Below, in pieces: positions 25,633 to 34,450 of a DNA stretch of 64,000 nucleotides (the first letter of the stretch is position 1; every line of letters begins with the position of its first letter). The stretch lies in NCBI GenBank assembly GCA_900467745.1, contig UBQW01000037.1, positions 62,001-126,000 of the forward strand. Reading direction: 5' to 3'. Position numbers and translations under genes: made by a program. The stretch is from Hyphomicrobiales bacterium (GTDB lineage Bacteria > Pseudomonadota > Alphaproteobacteria > Rhizobiales > Rhizobiaceae). The notes under the pieces were generated by a model, which was not told the DNA's origin, did no database searches, and worked only from the letters and a program-made list of their open reading frames with translations.

Positions 25633-26538
25633 ATGCCGGAATTGCCAGAAGTCGAAACCGTCAAACGCGGCCTCGCGCCCACCATGGAGGGCGCGCGCAT
25701 CGTCAAATTGGAGCTTAGGCGAGGGGACCTGCGCTTCCCGTTTCCAGACGCCTTCGGCGAAAAGGCATCGGGCCGCACCATCGTCTCGCTCGGCCGCCGC
25801 GCCAAGTATCTGCTGATCGATCTCGATAGCGGCGCCACCATCATCGCCCATCTCGGCATGTCCGGCTCGTTCCGCATCGAGGCCGGCCCGATCGCGGAAA
25901 CCCCCATCTCTGAAATACCGGGCGAATTCCATCATCCGCGCTCCAAGGATGAAAAGCACGATCACGTGATCTTCCATCTGGAGGGGCCGTCGGGCGTTAG
26001 CCGCGTCATTTATAATGACCCGCGCCGCTTCGGCTTCATGGACATGGCCGAGCGCACCGCGCTCGACATCAATCCCTTTCTCTATGGCCTCGGCCCGGAG
26101 CCGACGGGCAATGCGCTGAGTGCCGCCTATCTGGCTGAGCGCTTCAAGGGCAAGGCGCAGCCGCTGAAGAGCGCGCTGCTCGACCAGAAGAACATTGCCG
26201 GTCTCGGCAATATATATGTGTGCGAGGCGCTGTGGCGTTCGCACCTGAAGCCGACGCGCCCCGCATCCACCCTGGTGACGCCAACGGGCAAGCCCACCAA
26301 GCAGCTCGACCTGCTGGTCTCCTCGATCCGCGATGTCATTGCTGACGCCATCAAGGCGGGCGGCTCGTCGCTACGCGATCATATCCAGACGGATGGCTCG
26401 CTCGGCTATTTCCAGCACTCCTTCTCCGTCTATGATCGCGAAGGGCAGCCTTGCCGTACGCCCGATTGCGGCGGTACCATCGCCCGCATCGTTCAGGCCG
26501 GGCGCTCGACCTTCTATTGCCCCACTTGCCAGAAATAA
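25633..26538 (+). CDS. mutM: formamidopyrimidine-DNA glycosylase
   Basis: A 301-residue Fpg/MutM base-excision repair enzyme that removes oxidised purines such as 8-oxoguanine and nicks the abasic site. The start is fixed by chemistry: the mature protein must begin PELPEVE, with Pro2 as the nucleophile and Glu3 as acid, so translation starts at the ATG at 25633 and not at the open frame 30 bases earlier. Lys in the second N-terminal motif and the C-terminal zinc finger (C-x2-C-x16-C-x2-C, ending CPTCQK) are present. It diverges from ubiE. Confidence 0.95.
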   Translation: MPELPEVETVKRGLAPTMEGARIVKLELRRGDLRFPFPDAFGEKASGRTIVSLGRRAKYLLIDLDSGATIIAHLGMSGSFRIEAGPIAETPISEIPGEFHHPRSKDEKHDHVIFHLEGPSGVSRVIYNDPRRFGFMDMAERTALDINPFLYGLGPEPTGNALSAAYLAERFKGKAQPLKSALLDQKNIAGLGNIYVCEALWRSHLKPTRPASTLVTPTGKPTKQLDLLVSSIRDVIADAIKAGGSSLRDHIQTDGSLGYFQHSFSVYDREGQPCRTPDCGGTIARIVQAGRSTFYCPTCQK

Positions 26539-26582
26539 TTGTCTGCCAGAAGCCTGGGCATTGGCCCGACCGGGAGGAACGC

Positions 26583-27356
26583 ATGTCTTATGAAACGCTG
26601 ATCGTCGAAACCCGTGGCGCTGTGGGCCTCATCACGCTGAACCGCCCGCAGGCGCTCAACGCCTTGAACTCGACGGTGCTGAAGGAACTGTTGCAGGCTT
26701 ACGCCGCATTCGAGAATGACGACGCCATCGGCGCCATCGTCCTGACCGGCTCCGAGCGCGCCTTTGCCGCCGGCGCCGATATCAAGGAAATGCAGCCGCT
26801 TGATTTCGCCGATGTCTACCGCCGTAATTTCCTTGGCGGCTGGGACGATGTCGCGAAAGTGCGCAAACCCGTCATCGCCGCCGTCAGCGGCTTCGCGCTC
26901 GGCGGCGGCTGCGAGCTCGCCATGATCTGCGATTTCATCATCGCCTCGGAGACCGCGAAATTCGGCCAACCGGAAATCACCCTTGGCGTCATCCCCGGCA
27001 TGGGCGGCTCCCAGCGCCTGACGCGCGCCGTCGGCAAGGCCAAGGCGATGGATATGGTGCTCACCGGCCGCATGATGGATGCGGCGGAGGCCGAGCGGGC
27101 AGGACTCGTATCGCGTGTGGTGGCGCCCGATCGTCTGCTCGATGAAGCGCTGGCGGCGGCGGCCAAGATCGCCTCGCTCTCGCGCCCCTCGGTGCTGATG
27201 GCCAAGGAGGCGGTCAACCGTGCTCTGGAGACCACGCTGGAGGAAGGTCTGCGCTTCGAGCGCCGCCTGTTCCACAGTCTCTTTGCGACGGAAGATCAGA
27301 AGGAAGGGATGACAGCCTTCATCGAAAAGCGTAAACCCGCCTTCAAGAACCGCTGA
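26583..27356 (+). CDS. enoyl-CoA hydratase
   Basis: A 257-residue crotonase-fold enzyme, started at MSYETLIVETRGAVGLITLNRP, with GGGAGG upstream; the longer open frame overlaps mutM and is a shadow. The oxyanion-hole segments are FAAGADIKEM (near 62) and FALGGGCELAMICD (near 104). The two catalytic glutamates are in GGCEL and QPEITLGVIPGMGG. It hydrates short-chain 2-enoyl-CoA in fatty-acid beta-oxidation or a related pathway. It is 45 bases after mutM and may be cotranscribed with it. Confidence 0.9.
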   Translation: MSYETLIVETRGAVGLITLNRPQALNALNSTVLKELLQAYAAFENDDAIGAIVLTGSERAFAAGADIKEMQPLDFADVYRRNFLGGWDDVAKVRKPVIAAVSGFALGGGCELAMICDFIIASETAKFGQPEITLGVIPGMGGSQRLTRAVGKAKAMDMVLTGRMMDAAEAERAGLVSRVVAPDRLLDEALAAAAKIASLSRPSVLMAKEAVNRALETTLEEGLRFERRLFHSLFATEDQKEGMTAFIEKRKPAFKNR

Positions 27357-27547
27357 CCCCTGAAGAGAAAAGGCGACGGTTCCTTGAAAATGCGCGTTGA
27401 CGCCGGTCGGCTTTAGGGTTATATGCCCGCCCAAGGTTCGGGAAGCCAGTCCGGTTTTCCGATAATACTCCCGCATTGCTGTGTAGGAAGTGGCTGCAAG
27501 GCCCGCGGCGGTAGCGGAATTTGTTCGAATTCTTGAGAGAGGCATCC

Positions 27548-27826
27548 ATGGCCAATACAACTTCGGCGAAAAAAGCGACCCGCAAGATCGCCAGCCGTAC
27601 CGACGTCAACAAGGCTCGTCGCTCGCGCGTTCGCACGTTCGTTCGTCAGGTAGAAGAAGCACTCGCAGCTGGCGATGCTGCCAAGGCCAAGGAAGCTTTC
27701 CAGGCCGCGCAGCCGGAACTGGCCCGCGCAGCAAGCAAGGGCGTCCTGCACGCCAACACGGCATCCCGCAAGGTCTCGCGCCTCGCAGCTCGTGTGAAGG
27801 CTCTGTCGGTCGGCGCGACCGCTTAA
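27548..27826 (+). CDS. rpsT: 30S ribosomal protein S20
   Basis: A 92-residue, lysine/arginine- and alanine-rich helical protein that binds 16S rRNA. It starts MANTTSAKKATRKIASRTDVNKARRS, the usual S20 N-terminus, after GAGAGGC. A strong terminator follows 30 bases downstream. Its position immediately upstream of dnaA is a conserved arrangement in Rhizobiales. Confidence 0.95.
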   Translation: MANTTSAKKATRKIASRTDVNKARRSRVRTFVRQVEEALAAGDAAKAKEAFQAAQPELARAASKGVLHANTASRKVSRLAARVKALSVGATA

Positions 27827-27856
27827 GCTTCCGTTAATAAAGACAGCTATATGATT

Positions 27857-27882
27857 AGCCCGGCAACTTTGTCGGGCTTTTT
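27857..27882 (+). terminator. Rho-independent terminator of rpsT
   Basis: AGCCCG pairs with CGGGCT (27873-27878) and is followed by a T run (TTTTTC). It is 30 bases after the rpsT stop codon. Confidence 0.85.
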
Positions 27883-27883
27883 C

Positions 27884-28155
27884 GATTCCGCCAATTGCCC
27901 GAACTGTGGTTAATTTGGCGACGATTTCGTGTCCGGCAAATGACACAAAAAAATGAGTGATTACAAGGGCTTGTGTCAGGTTGTTCCTGAGCGAAGAGAC
28001 TCGGACCTTCCCTTGCGGCGTCTAAAACGAGTCAAGAAGCTTTTTTCTTTTTTTCTTTTTATGCGTGTCAAAATAGCCGGTTTCCTGAATCTCCTTGATT
28101 CAAAAGCGATTCTTTTTTTGCTCCAGTGCAGCGCCCTAAATCTGCCGCAGGAGTC
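27884..28155. promoter_or_regulatory. cluster of seven GANTC (CcrM) sites upstream of dnaA
   Basis: GANTC occurs at 27884, 27998, 28029, 28087, 28097, 28108 and 28151, seven times in 272 bases, where about one is expected. CcrM methylates GANTC in alphaproteobacteria and its methylation state influences dnaA transcription in Caulobacter. TGTGGTTAA at 27905-27913 is one mismatch from the reverse complement of a DnaA box (TTATCCACA). A pyrimidine tract lies at 28039-28060. Confidence 0.6.
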
Positions 28156-28679
28156 AACCGGCTACGCTTAATTTTGGCGAAATATGCCCGTTGATCTCGA
28201 CCCCCGATCCTGCCTAAATGCCTCCCAACAAGGGGCTCGGACATCACCTGTTTTAAGGCTTGGTCTGAAACTGCCACGTCGGCAGGACGATGCTTTAGTG
28301 TCTTTTGTTGCGGAAGTTTCGACCTCCGGATTTTCACGCACTGATGCAGATTGGACTGCGGCTGTGGCTGCCGCGGAACGGGATCATCTGTGCGCCATTT
28401 TTGAGGGCTGCACGCAGCGCGTGCGATCCTAATGAAGAGAAAAAGCATACGCAGGCAGGCTGGTGTTCGTCGGACGAGGAGCGGGCACCTAGGAGACAAG
28501 AAGCAATAAGACCGCATGAAGCGGTTGGCTTCGCCTCCAACAGTCGCCTCTCGTTAAGAGGCACGCGTTTGAGTGAACCGGCCGACGGCAGAGCATGAGG
28601 GTGATGCTGTCAGGTCATAAGCGGGGAAATGATCGGGCGACCAGGATTAGGTCGGCCGATGGAACTATAAGGCGGCAAG
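28156..28679 (+). other. long structured leader region of dnaA
   Basis: No convincing gene is seen; short ORFs here have no good ribosome binding site or family. Three consecutive hairpins lie near the 3' end: CCGC-ATGAA-GCGG at 28512-28524, TTGG-N8-CCAA at 28525-28540, and GCCTC-N7-GAGGC at 28546-28562. In S. meliloti the dnaA mRNA has a long 5' untranslated region targeted by the sRNA EcpR1, so a similar regulatory leader is plausible. Confidence 0.4.
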
Positions 28680-30230
28680 ATGCACATGAATTCGATGGCG
28701 GCGAGTGCTTTGGACAACTCGGACAAGGTATCTCAGACGTTAGGCTCTATTTGCCCAGACGCGGCGGGGGAAAAGGGAGACATGAAGAATGATGGCATAC
28801 TTTTTGAACGAGCAAGTGCACGCCTGAAGGCGCAGGTCGGTCCGGATGTCTACGCAAGCTGGTTTGCACGACTGAAGCTCCATTCCGTTTCCAAGAGTGT
28901 CGTACGGCTGACGGTCCCAACAACTTTTCTAAAGTCCTGGATCAACAATCGCTACCTCGACCTGATCACCGGCATCTTCCAGTCGGAAGACGCTGAAATC
29001 CTGAAGGTCGAAATCCTGGTTCGCACGGCAGCGCGCGCAACCAGCAAGCCGGAAGAAACGGCGACCCAGGAGCCGGTATCGTCCGTCGCGCCGATCCGTC
29101 GCCCGGTCGCTCAGCAGGCCGGCCAGATCGTCCAGCAGGCTGTTTCGGCAGCGTCTGCGGCGCGTCCGGCGACCTCTGGCCAGCCGCTCTTCGGCTCGCC
29201 GCTCGATAACCGCTTCACCTTCGACACCTTCGTCGAAGGCAGCTCCAATCGCGTCGCTCTCGCGGCCGCAAAGACCATTGCCGAAGCCGGTCAGGGCGCA
29301 GTGCGCTTCAACCCGCTCTTCGTTCATTCCACCGTCGGTCTCGGCAAGACCCATCTGCTGCAGGCGATCGCCAATGCAGCCGTACAGAACCCGCGCCAGC
29401 TGCGCGTCGTCTACCTGACGGCGGAATACTTCATGTGGCGTTTCGCGACCGCGATCCGCGACAATGATGCGCTGACGCTGAAGGATAGTTTGCGCAACAT
29501 CGACCTTCTGATCATCGACGACATGCAGTTCCTGCAGGGCAAGATGATCCAGCACGAGTTCTGCCATCTGCTCAACATGCTGCTCGACAGCGCCAAGCAG
29601 GTCGTCGTTGCAGCCGATCGTGCACCCTGGGAGCTGGAATCGCTCGACCCGCGCGTTCGTTCGCGTCTGCAGGGTGGCGTGGCGATCGAGCTTGACGGCC
29701 CGGATTACGAGATGCGTCTCGAAATCCTCCAGCGTCGCCTTGAGGTCGCCCGTGGCGAAGACCCGTCGCTCGAAATGTCGACCGAGCTGCTCAACCACGT
29801 TGCCCGCAGCATCACCGCCAGCGGCCGCGAACTGGAAGGCGCCTTCAACCAGCTGCTCTTCCGTCGCTCCTTCGAGCCGAACCTGACGGTCGAGCGCGTG
29901 GACGAGCTTCTCGCCCACCTGGTCGGCTCCGGCGAGCCGCGCCGCGTGCGTATCGAGGACATCCAGCGCATCGTCGCACGTCACTACAACGTGTCGCGCC
30001 AGGAGCTGGTCTCGAACCGTCGTACGCGCGTCATCGTCAAGCCGCGCCAGATCGCCATGTATCTGGCCAAGACCCTGACGCCGCGCTCCTTCCCGGAGAT
30101 CGGTCGTCGCTTCGGCGGACGTGACCACACGACGGTTCTGCACGCCGTGCGCAAGATCGAGGAGCTGATCTCAGGTGACAGCAAGCTGTCGCACGAGATC
30201 GAGCTGCTGAAGCGCCTGATCAACGAGTAG
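28680..30230 (+). CDS. dnaA: chromosomal replication initiator protein DnaA
   Basis: A 516-residue initiator ATPase. Domain I covers about residues 38-110 (ASARLKAQVGPDVYASWFARLKLHS), followed by a variable linker rich in Ala, Gln and Pro. The AAA+ domain has Walker A VGLGKTHLLQAIA near residue 221 and Walker B LLIIDDMQFLQGK near residue 277. The C-terminal DNA-binding domain has the DnaA signature GGRDHTTVLHAVRKI. GGCGGCAAG precedes the ATG; the first 35 or so residues before domain I are a rhizobial extension. It binds DnaA boxes and opens oriC, which in rhizobia usually lies elsewhere, near hemE. Confidence 0.96.
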   Translation: MHMNSMAASALDNSDKVSQTLGSICPDAAGEKGDMKNDGILFERASARLKAQVGPDVYASWFARLKLHSVSKSVVRLTVPTTFLKSWINNRYLDLITGIFQSEDAEILKVEILVRTAARATSKPEETATQEPVSSVAPIRRPVAQQAGQIVQQAVSAASAARPATSGQPLFGSPLDNRFTFDTFVEGSSNRVALAAAKTIAEAGQGAVRFNPLFVHSTVGLGKTHLLQAIANAAVQNPRQLRVVYLTAEYFMWRFATAIRDNDALTLKDSLRNIDLLIIDDMQFLQGKMIQHEFCHLLNMLLDSAKQVVVAADRAPWELESLDPRVRSRLQGGVAIELDGPDYEMRLEILQRRLEVARGEDPSLEMSTELLNHVARSITASGRELEGAFNQLLFRRSFEPNLTVERVDELLAHLVGSGEPRRVRIEDIQRIVARHYNVSRQELVSNRRTRVIVKPRQIAMYLAKTLTPRSFPEIGRRFGGRDHTTVLHAVRKIEELISGDSKLSHEIELLKRLINE

Positions 30231-30255
30231 TCGCGATCATAGCATCGAAATTAAG

Positions 30256-30286
30256 CGGCCGGGAGCGATCCCGGCCGTTTCCTTTT
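30256..30286 (+). terminator. Rho-independent terminator of dnaA
   Basis: CGGCCGGGA pairs perfectly with TCCCGGCCG (30269-30277) around GCGA, then TTTCCTTTT follows, 25 bases after the dnaA stop codon. Confidence 0.85.
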
Positions 30287-30363
30287 ATGCGCTGTTTATT
30301 TTATACAGCCCTTTCAAGCATACGCGCGGCGGGAGGAAAACGCCGCGCCTTGGGAGGATATAA

Positions 30364-31446
30364 ATGAGCTTTACGAAAATCGCCGTACTCGGTCTGGGCA
30401 AGGTCGGGCGGCTGGCCGCCACGCTTTTGCATGAGGGCGGCTTCGAGGTCACGGGTGTGGATGCGCAGCTGCCTGTCGGCGAGGTGCCGTTCAAGTGCCA
30501 TAGCGGCGATATCTCCGACCCCGCCGTCATCGGTGAATTGCTGTCTGATGTCGATGCGGTGCTGTCGTGCCTGCCCTATCATCTCAACATCGGGCTGGCG
30601 CGCGCCGCCCATGCCGCCGGCATCCATTATTTCGATCTGACGGAAGATGTGCCCACCACCAACTTCATCATCGAGCTGTCGAAAACCGCGCGTGGCCTGA
30701 TGGCACCACAATGCGGGCTTGCTCCGGGCTTCGTCGGCATCGTCGGCTCGAGCCTTGCCGATGGCTTCGACCGCTGCCGCTCGATCCGCATGCGCGTCGG
30801 CGCCCTGCCGCAAAATCCGACGGGCCTGTTGGGCTATGCGTTCAACTGGTCGCCGGAGGGCGTGGTCAACGAGTATCTGAACGATTGCGAAGTGATCGAA
30901 GGCGGCGTGCGCAAGCTGGTGTCGCCGATGGAGTGGCTGGAGACCATCTACGTCGAGGGTGTTAAGCTCGAGGCGTTCACGACCTCGGGCGGTCTCGGCA
31001 CCATGTGCGACACGCTGCTCGGCAAGGTCGAGAACCTTGACTACAAGACCATGCGCTATCCCGGCCACATGGACCTGATGAACTTCTTCTTCCACGAGCT
31101 TCTGATGCGCGACAAGCGCAAGCTCGCCGGCGAGATCCTGACGGAAGCCAAGCCGCCCGTTGATGACGATGTCGTCTATGTGCATGTGGCTGCCGAAGGC
31201 ACCGAGCGCGGCAGCCTGCGCCGCAAGGAATTCGTGCGCGCCTATTACCCGATCGAGATATCAGGCGCCCGCCGCACGGCAATCGCCTGGACAACCTCGG
31301 CATCGGTCGTCGCAGTCATCGAGATGGTGCGTGACGGCCTGCTGCCCGCAACCGGCTTCCTGCACCAGGAGCACATTCCGCTCGACATGTTCCTGAAGAC
31401 CCCGACCGGCAGCCTCTTCAAGACGGGTGCGTCCCGCAGAGCCTGA
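30364..31446 (+). CDS. saccharopine dehydrogenase-family oxidoreductase
   Basis: A 360-residue protein with an N-terminal NAD(P)-binding Rossmann domain (KIAVLGLGKVGRLAATLLHEGG, residues 5-26) and a C-terminal catalytic domain of the saccharopine/lysine-6-dehydrogenase type. HYFDLTEDVPTT and QCGLAPGFVGIVG are typical of the group. Members interconvert lysine and saccharopine or form cyclic imines from amino acids; the exact reaction here is not decided. GGGAGGAT precedes the ATG. The gene seems to be a single unit downstream of the dnaA terminator. Confidence 0.8.
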   Translation: MSFTKIAVLGLGKVGRLAATLLHEGGFEVTGVDAQLPVGEVPFKCHSGDISDPAVIGELLSDVDAVLSCLPYHLNIGLARAAHAAGIHYFDLTEDVPTTNFIIELSKTARGLMAPQCGLAPGFVGIVGSSLADGFDRCRSIRMRVGALPQNPTGLLGYAFNWSPEGVVNEYLNDCEVIEGGVRKLVSPMEWLETIYVEGVKLEAFTTSGGLGTMCDTLLGKVENLDYKTMRYPGHMDLMNFFFHELLMRDKRKLAGEILTEAKPPVDDDVVYVHVAAEGTERGSLRRKEFVRAYYPIEISGARRTAIAWTTSASVVAVIEMVRDGLLPATGFLHQEHIPLDMFLKTPTGSLFKTGASRRA

Positions 31447-31496
31447 TCGGCCAAGCGTTTCAACACATCGCCGCTCTCAGGGCGGCGGTGTGGACA

Positions 31497-32264
31497 CTAT
31501 TGTTGCGGATTGCGCTGGCTGGGCAGTGCGCAGCGATTGCCGCAGCTCGCGACCCCGGGAAGCATGTAGCGCAGGCAGCAGAGCTTGCGCCGCTGGATCA
31601 TCTGCCCGTCTTCCTCGACCTGTCTGACGCTGCCGCACAAGGGGTTCGGCCCGCCATCCGGCAGGCACCCGCGCACGAAGAGCGGCAGGTCGGGAGCGGA
31701 GCGTCCGCCGCCCTCGCTATCGGTCAGCCGCAGCGTATAATCGATGTAGACGGCAGCGTTGTTCCACAAGAGCTTGGCCGAGAGGCCGCAGCGCTTCAAG
31801 CGCTCGACGGCCATGTTGAGATGGCCGGACATCAGCGGCCCGACCACGAAAAATTCGTCGCCACTCGTCTCTTCGCCGATCATGCCGCGATGGGAGACGC
31901 CGAAGGCGCGCGGCAGCCCGTCCTCGGTGAGCGCGATCGTCATCTCATCGAAGGCTACCGGCAGCACCTGGCCGGCCAGGCGGCGGGCGAGCAGATAGGG
32001 AATGGTGATCCCGGCGAAGTAATAGAGCGACCACATAGAGACGACTGCGCGGCGGTCCGTGCCTTTGGTCACCTCGGTGTACCGGTCGATCGCCCGCTCG
32101 AAACCGCCATCCTCGAAGAATGTTGCAAGGGCGACGCCACCGGCCAACTCATCCGCCAGCATCATCTTCTCGCGGCACCAGGCGTGATCGCCGGAAAAAG
32201 CGTGGGACAAGCCAATCGGCTGCGGAAGCCCGGGCGCCGTCCGCGCGATCTGTTGAACTGCCAT
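31497..32264 (-). CDS. fhuF: siderophore-iron reductase
   Basis: A 255-residue FhuF-like protein. The C-terminal cysteine pattern C-C-x10-C-x3-C (in KLCCLRYMLPGVASCGNRC) matches the unusual [2Fe-2S] site of the FhuF family, which reduces ferric hydroxamate siderophores in the cytoplasm to release iron. The middle part shows IPYLLARRLAG and GHLNMAVERLKRCG as in other members. No siderophore transporter is adjacent. A RirA-type operator lies 38 bases upstream of the start codon, so iron-repressed expression is expected. Confidence 0.87.
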   Translation of the reverse strand: MAVQQIARTAPGLPQPIGLSHAFSGDHAWCREKMMLADELAGGVALATFFEDGGFERAIDRYTEVTKGTDRRAVVSMWSLYYFAGITIPYLLARRLAGQVLPVAFDEMTIALTEDGLPRAFGVSHRGMIGEETSGDEFFVVGPLMSGHLNMAVERLKRCGLSAKLLWNNAAVYIDYTLRLTDSEGGGRSAPDLPLFVRGCLPDGGPNPLCGSVRQVEEDGQMIQRRKLCCLRYMLPGVASCGNRCALPSQRNPQQ

Positions 32265-32301
32265 GACTGAGGTTCGGCCTTGCCCGTATGCGTCTTAATC
32301 T

Positions 32302-32316
32302 TGACTATGATAATCA
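32302..32316. promoter_or_regulatory. RirA-type iron-responsive operator before fhuF
   Basis: TGA-N9-TCA (TGACTATGATAATCA), the core of the iron-responsive operator bound by the rhizobial Fe-S repressor RirA. It is 38 bases upstream of the fhuF start codon, in a good place to block its promoter. Repression under iron-replete conditions is inferred. Confidence 0.65.
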
Positions 32317-32390
32317 GCAAATACGCGGCGGGAAAGTGTTTTATGAGTGCGGGTGTCCACTTTTTCCGCGATTGCTGAAATAAGCCTGGA

Positions 32391-33275
32391 TTACCGCTGC
32401 GCTTCGGACAGCAGCCAGCGGCGGAAGGCGGCCGCTGCCGGCCGCTCCAGCGCTTGGCCGGGATAGACAAGATGGAAGGCGAGCCGGCTGGCGACGCCCA
32501 CGGGGAAGGGGGCTATGAGCAAGCCGTCTTCCAGCTCCGCCGTCACGAAGGAGCGCCGCATCAGCGCGAAGCCGAGCCCCGCCTTCATCGCCTCGTAAGC
32601 GCCGTTGCCGTGCATGAAAACAGGGCCACGGGCGGCATCGACATTGCTCGCGCCCGCCGCCTCCAGCCATAGCTGCCAGTCGTGACGGTATACGTCGTGG
32701 ATCAGCTGGAACGGCGCCAGCGCATCCGGCGATGGATCCGGGCCGAGCTCATCGGCGAGCTTCGGCGTGCAGACCGGCACCAGTTCGTCATCCACCAGCC
32801 GTTCGCTGACGAGCCCGTCATAGCCGCCGAGCCCATGGCGTATGGCGAGGTCTATGCCATCGCGCTGGAAATCCATCACCCTGTGCGAGGCGCTGATGCG
32901 TACGTCAATCTCCGGGTTCAGCGCTTCGAAGCGCGAAAGCCGCGGCACCAGCCAGTAGGTCGCAAAGCCCGCAGTGCATGTGACGTTCAGCACCGTGCCG
33001 CGGTTCCGCGCCGTGATCGCCGCAGTCGCCTCGCGCACCAGCCGAAAGGCCGCCCGCAACGTCGTGAAATAGTCGGCACCCTCAGTCGTCAGCGCCAGTG
33101 CCCGCGTCTTGCGCTCGAACAGGCGCACGCCGAGCGAGGTCTCGAGATCGCGGATCTGCAGGCTGACGGCGCCCGGCGTCACATTGAGTTCCCGCGCCGC
33201 AAGCGTCATGCTCAAATGCCGGGCGGCGGCCTCGAAGGCGCGGAGCGCCGAAAGCGATGGAAGAAAATCACTCAT
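32391..33275 (-). CDS. LysR-family regulator (GcvA-like)
   Basis: A 294-residue LysR protein of the GcvA group, starting MSDFLPSLSALRAFEAAARHLSMTLAARELNVTPGAVSLQIRDLE; the winged helix spans residues 6-63. The effector domain contains TCTAGFATYWLVPRLSRFEALNPEIDV, as in GcvA-like regulators. It diverges from the EamA transporter gene 213 bases away, a possible target. The effector is unknown. Confidence 0.88.
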   Translation of the reverse strand: MSDFLPSLSALRAFEAAARHLSMTLAARELNVTPGAVSLQIRDLETSLGVRLFERKTRALALTTEGADYFTTLRAAFRLVREATAAITARNRGTVLNVTCTAGFATYWLVPRLSRFEALNPEIDVRISASHRVMDFQRDGIDLAIRHGLGGYDGLVSERLVDDELVPVCTPKLADELGPDPSPDALAPFQLIHDVYRHDWQLWLEAAGASNVDAARGPVFMHGNGAYEAMKAGLGFALMRRSFVTAELEDGLLIAPFPVGVASRLAFHLVYPGQALERPAAAAFRRWLLSEAQR

Positions 33276-33488
33276 GCTTTAGCTCAGCTCAATCATGAAG
33301 CGAAAAAGACTCGTTTGTCGCATGGCTCCGACCCTCATAGTATATGCAACAAGGCGATCATTCCAGATGTAGACTTGATCGCCATGGATAAGAATAACTC
33401 GATAAACGATAACAAGCCGCGCAGGAATCGGGTGGCGCAGGCTAGCGCCGAGCACTAAGCCGGTCATGCCGCAAAAGGGAGAGAAGCG

Positions 33489-34406
33489 ATGCAGCAGAGA
33501 CAGATGGGCCTTGCCGAATGGGGAATGTTGCTGGTGCTGTCGCTTCTGTGGGGCGGCTCCTTCCTCTTCAACGGCATCCTGGTGAAAACCCTGCCGCCGT
33601 TTACCGTCGTCACTGGCCGCGTGCTGATCGCCGCCGTCGCGCTGAACCTGATCGTCCGCGCCACCGGCCACGCCATGCCGCGTGATGGCAAGTCCTGGGC
33701 GGCCTTCTTCGTCATGGGTCTCATCAACAACATGATCCCCTTCTGCCTCATCGTCTGGGGCCAGACCCATATTGCGAGCGGCCTTGCCTCGATTCTCAAC
33801 GCCACAACACCGCTCTTCGGCGTCGTCGTCGCGCATCTGTTGACGGCGGATGAGAAGATGACCGGCAACCGCTTGCTCGGCGTCATCGTCGGCTTCGCCG
33901 GCGTCGCCTACATGATCGGCTTCGATGCGCTGCGCGATCTGGGAACCAATGTGCTGGCGCAGCTCGCCGTTCTCGGCGCCGCGCTCTCCTACTCTTTCGC
34001 CGGCATTTACGGCCGCCGTTTCCGCCAGATGGGCATGGCGCCGCTTCTCCCCGCCGCCGGTCAGGTCACCGCCTCCAGCGTGCTGATGCTCCCCATCGCC
34101 CTCATCGTCGACCACCCCTGGACGCTCGCCGCCCCCTCTATGGAGACCTGGCTGGCGCTCTTCGGCCTGGCGCTGCTCTCGACGGCGGTCGCCTACGTCC
34201 TCTTCTTCCGCATCCTCGCCACGGCGGGAGCCACCAACCTCATGCTCGTCACCTTCCTCATCCCCGTCAGCGCCATACTTTTGGGCGCCGTCATCCTCGG
34301 CGAGCAGCTGCAGGCAAAGCATCTGATCGGCATGGCGATGATCGCGATCGGCCTTGCGGCGATCGATGGACGGTTGTTTGCGCGGGTGCGGAGGAGGGTG
34401 GTGTGA
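33489..34406 (+). CDS. EamA/DMT-family transporter
   Basis: A 305-residue inner-membrane protein with ten predicted helices in two EamA repeats. It starts MQQRQMGLAEWGMLLVLSLLWGGSFLFN, in which the WGGSF pattern is common in the first helix of this family, and AGAGAAGCG precedes the ATG. FFVMGLINNMIPFCLIVWGQTHIASGLASILNATTPLF covers helices 3 and 4. It probably exports a small metabolite; it lies divergent to a GcvA-like regulator. A RIME-like repeat begins 45 bases after its stop codon. Confidence 0.83.
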   Translation: MQQRQMGLAEWGMLLVLSLLWGGSFLFNGILVKTLPPFTVVTGRVLIAAVALNLIVRATGHAMPRDGKSWAAFFVMGLINNMIPFCLIVWGQTHIASGLASILNATTPLFGVVVAHLLTADEKMTGNRLLGVIVGFAGVAYMIGFDALRDLGTNVLAQLAVLGAALSYSFAGIYGRRFRQMGMAPLLPAAGQVTASSVLMLPIALIVDHPWTLAAPSMETWLALFGLALLSTAVAYVLFFRILATAGATNLMLVTFLIPVSAILLGAVILGEQLQAKHLIGMAMIAIGLAAIDGRLFARVRRRVV

Positions 34407-34450
34407 GCGCGGGAGTTATTTAAAAACAATAGGATATGATGGAGCCCGGA

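Noticed and set aside
27953..28171. 72-codon ORF between rpsT and dnaA
   Set aside because: Low-complexity Leu/Phe composition from a pyrimidine tract, no ribosome binding site, and it overlaps the GANTC cluster.
28184..28432. 82-codon ORF in the dnaA leader
   Set aside because: No ribosome binding site, no family resemblance, and codon use unlike the flanking genes.
27884..28679. Chromosomal origin of replication at dnaA
   Set aside because: Only one weak DnaA-box-like sequence is seen and no AT-rich unwinding array; in rhizobia oriC normally lies near hemE.
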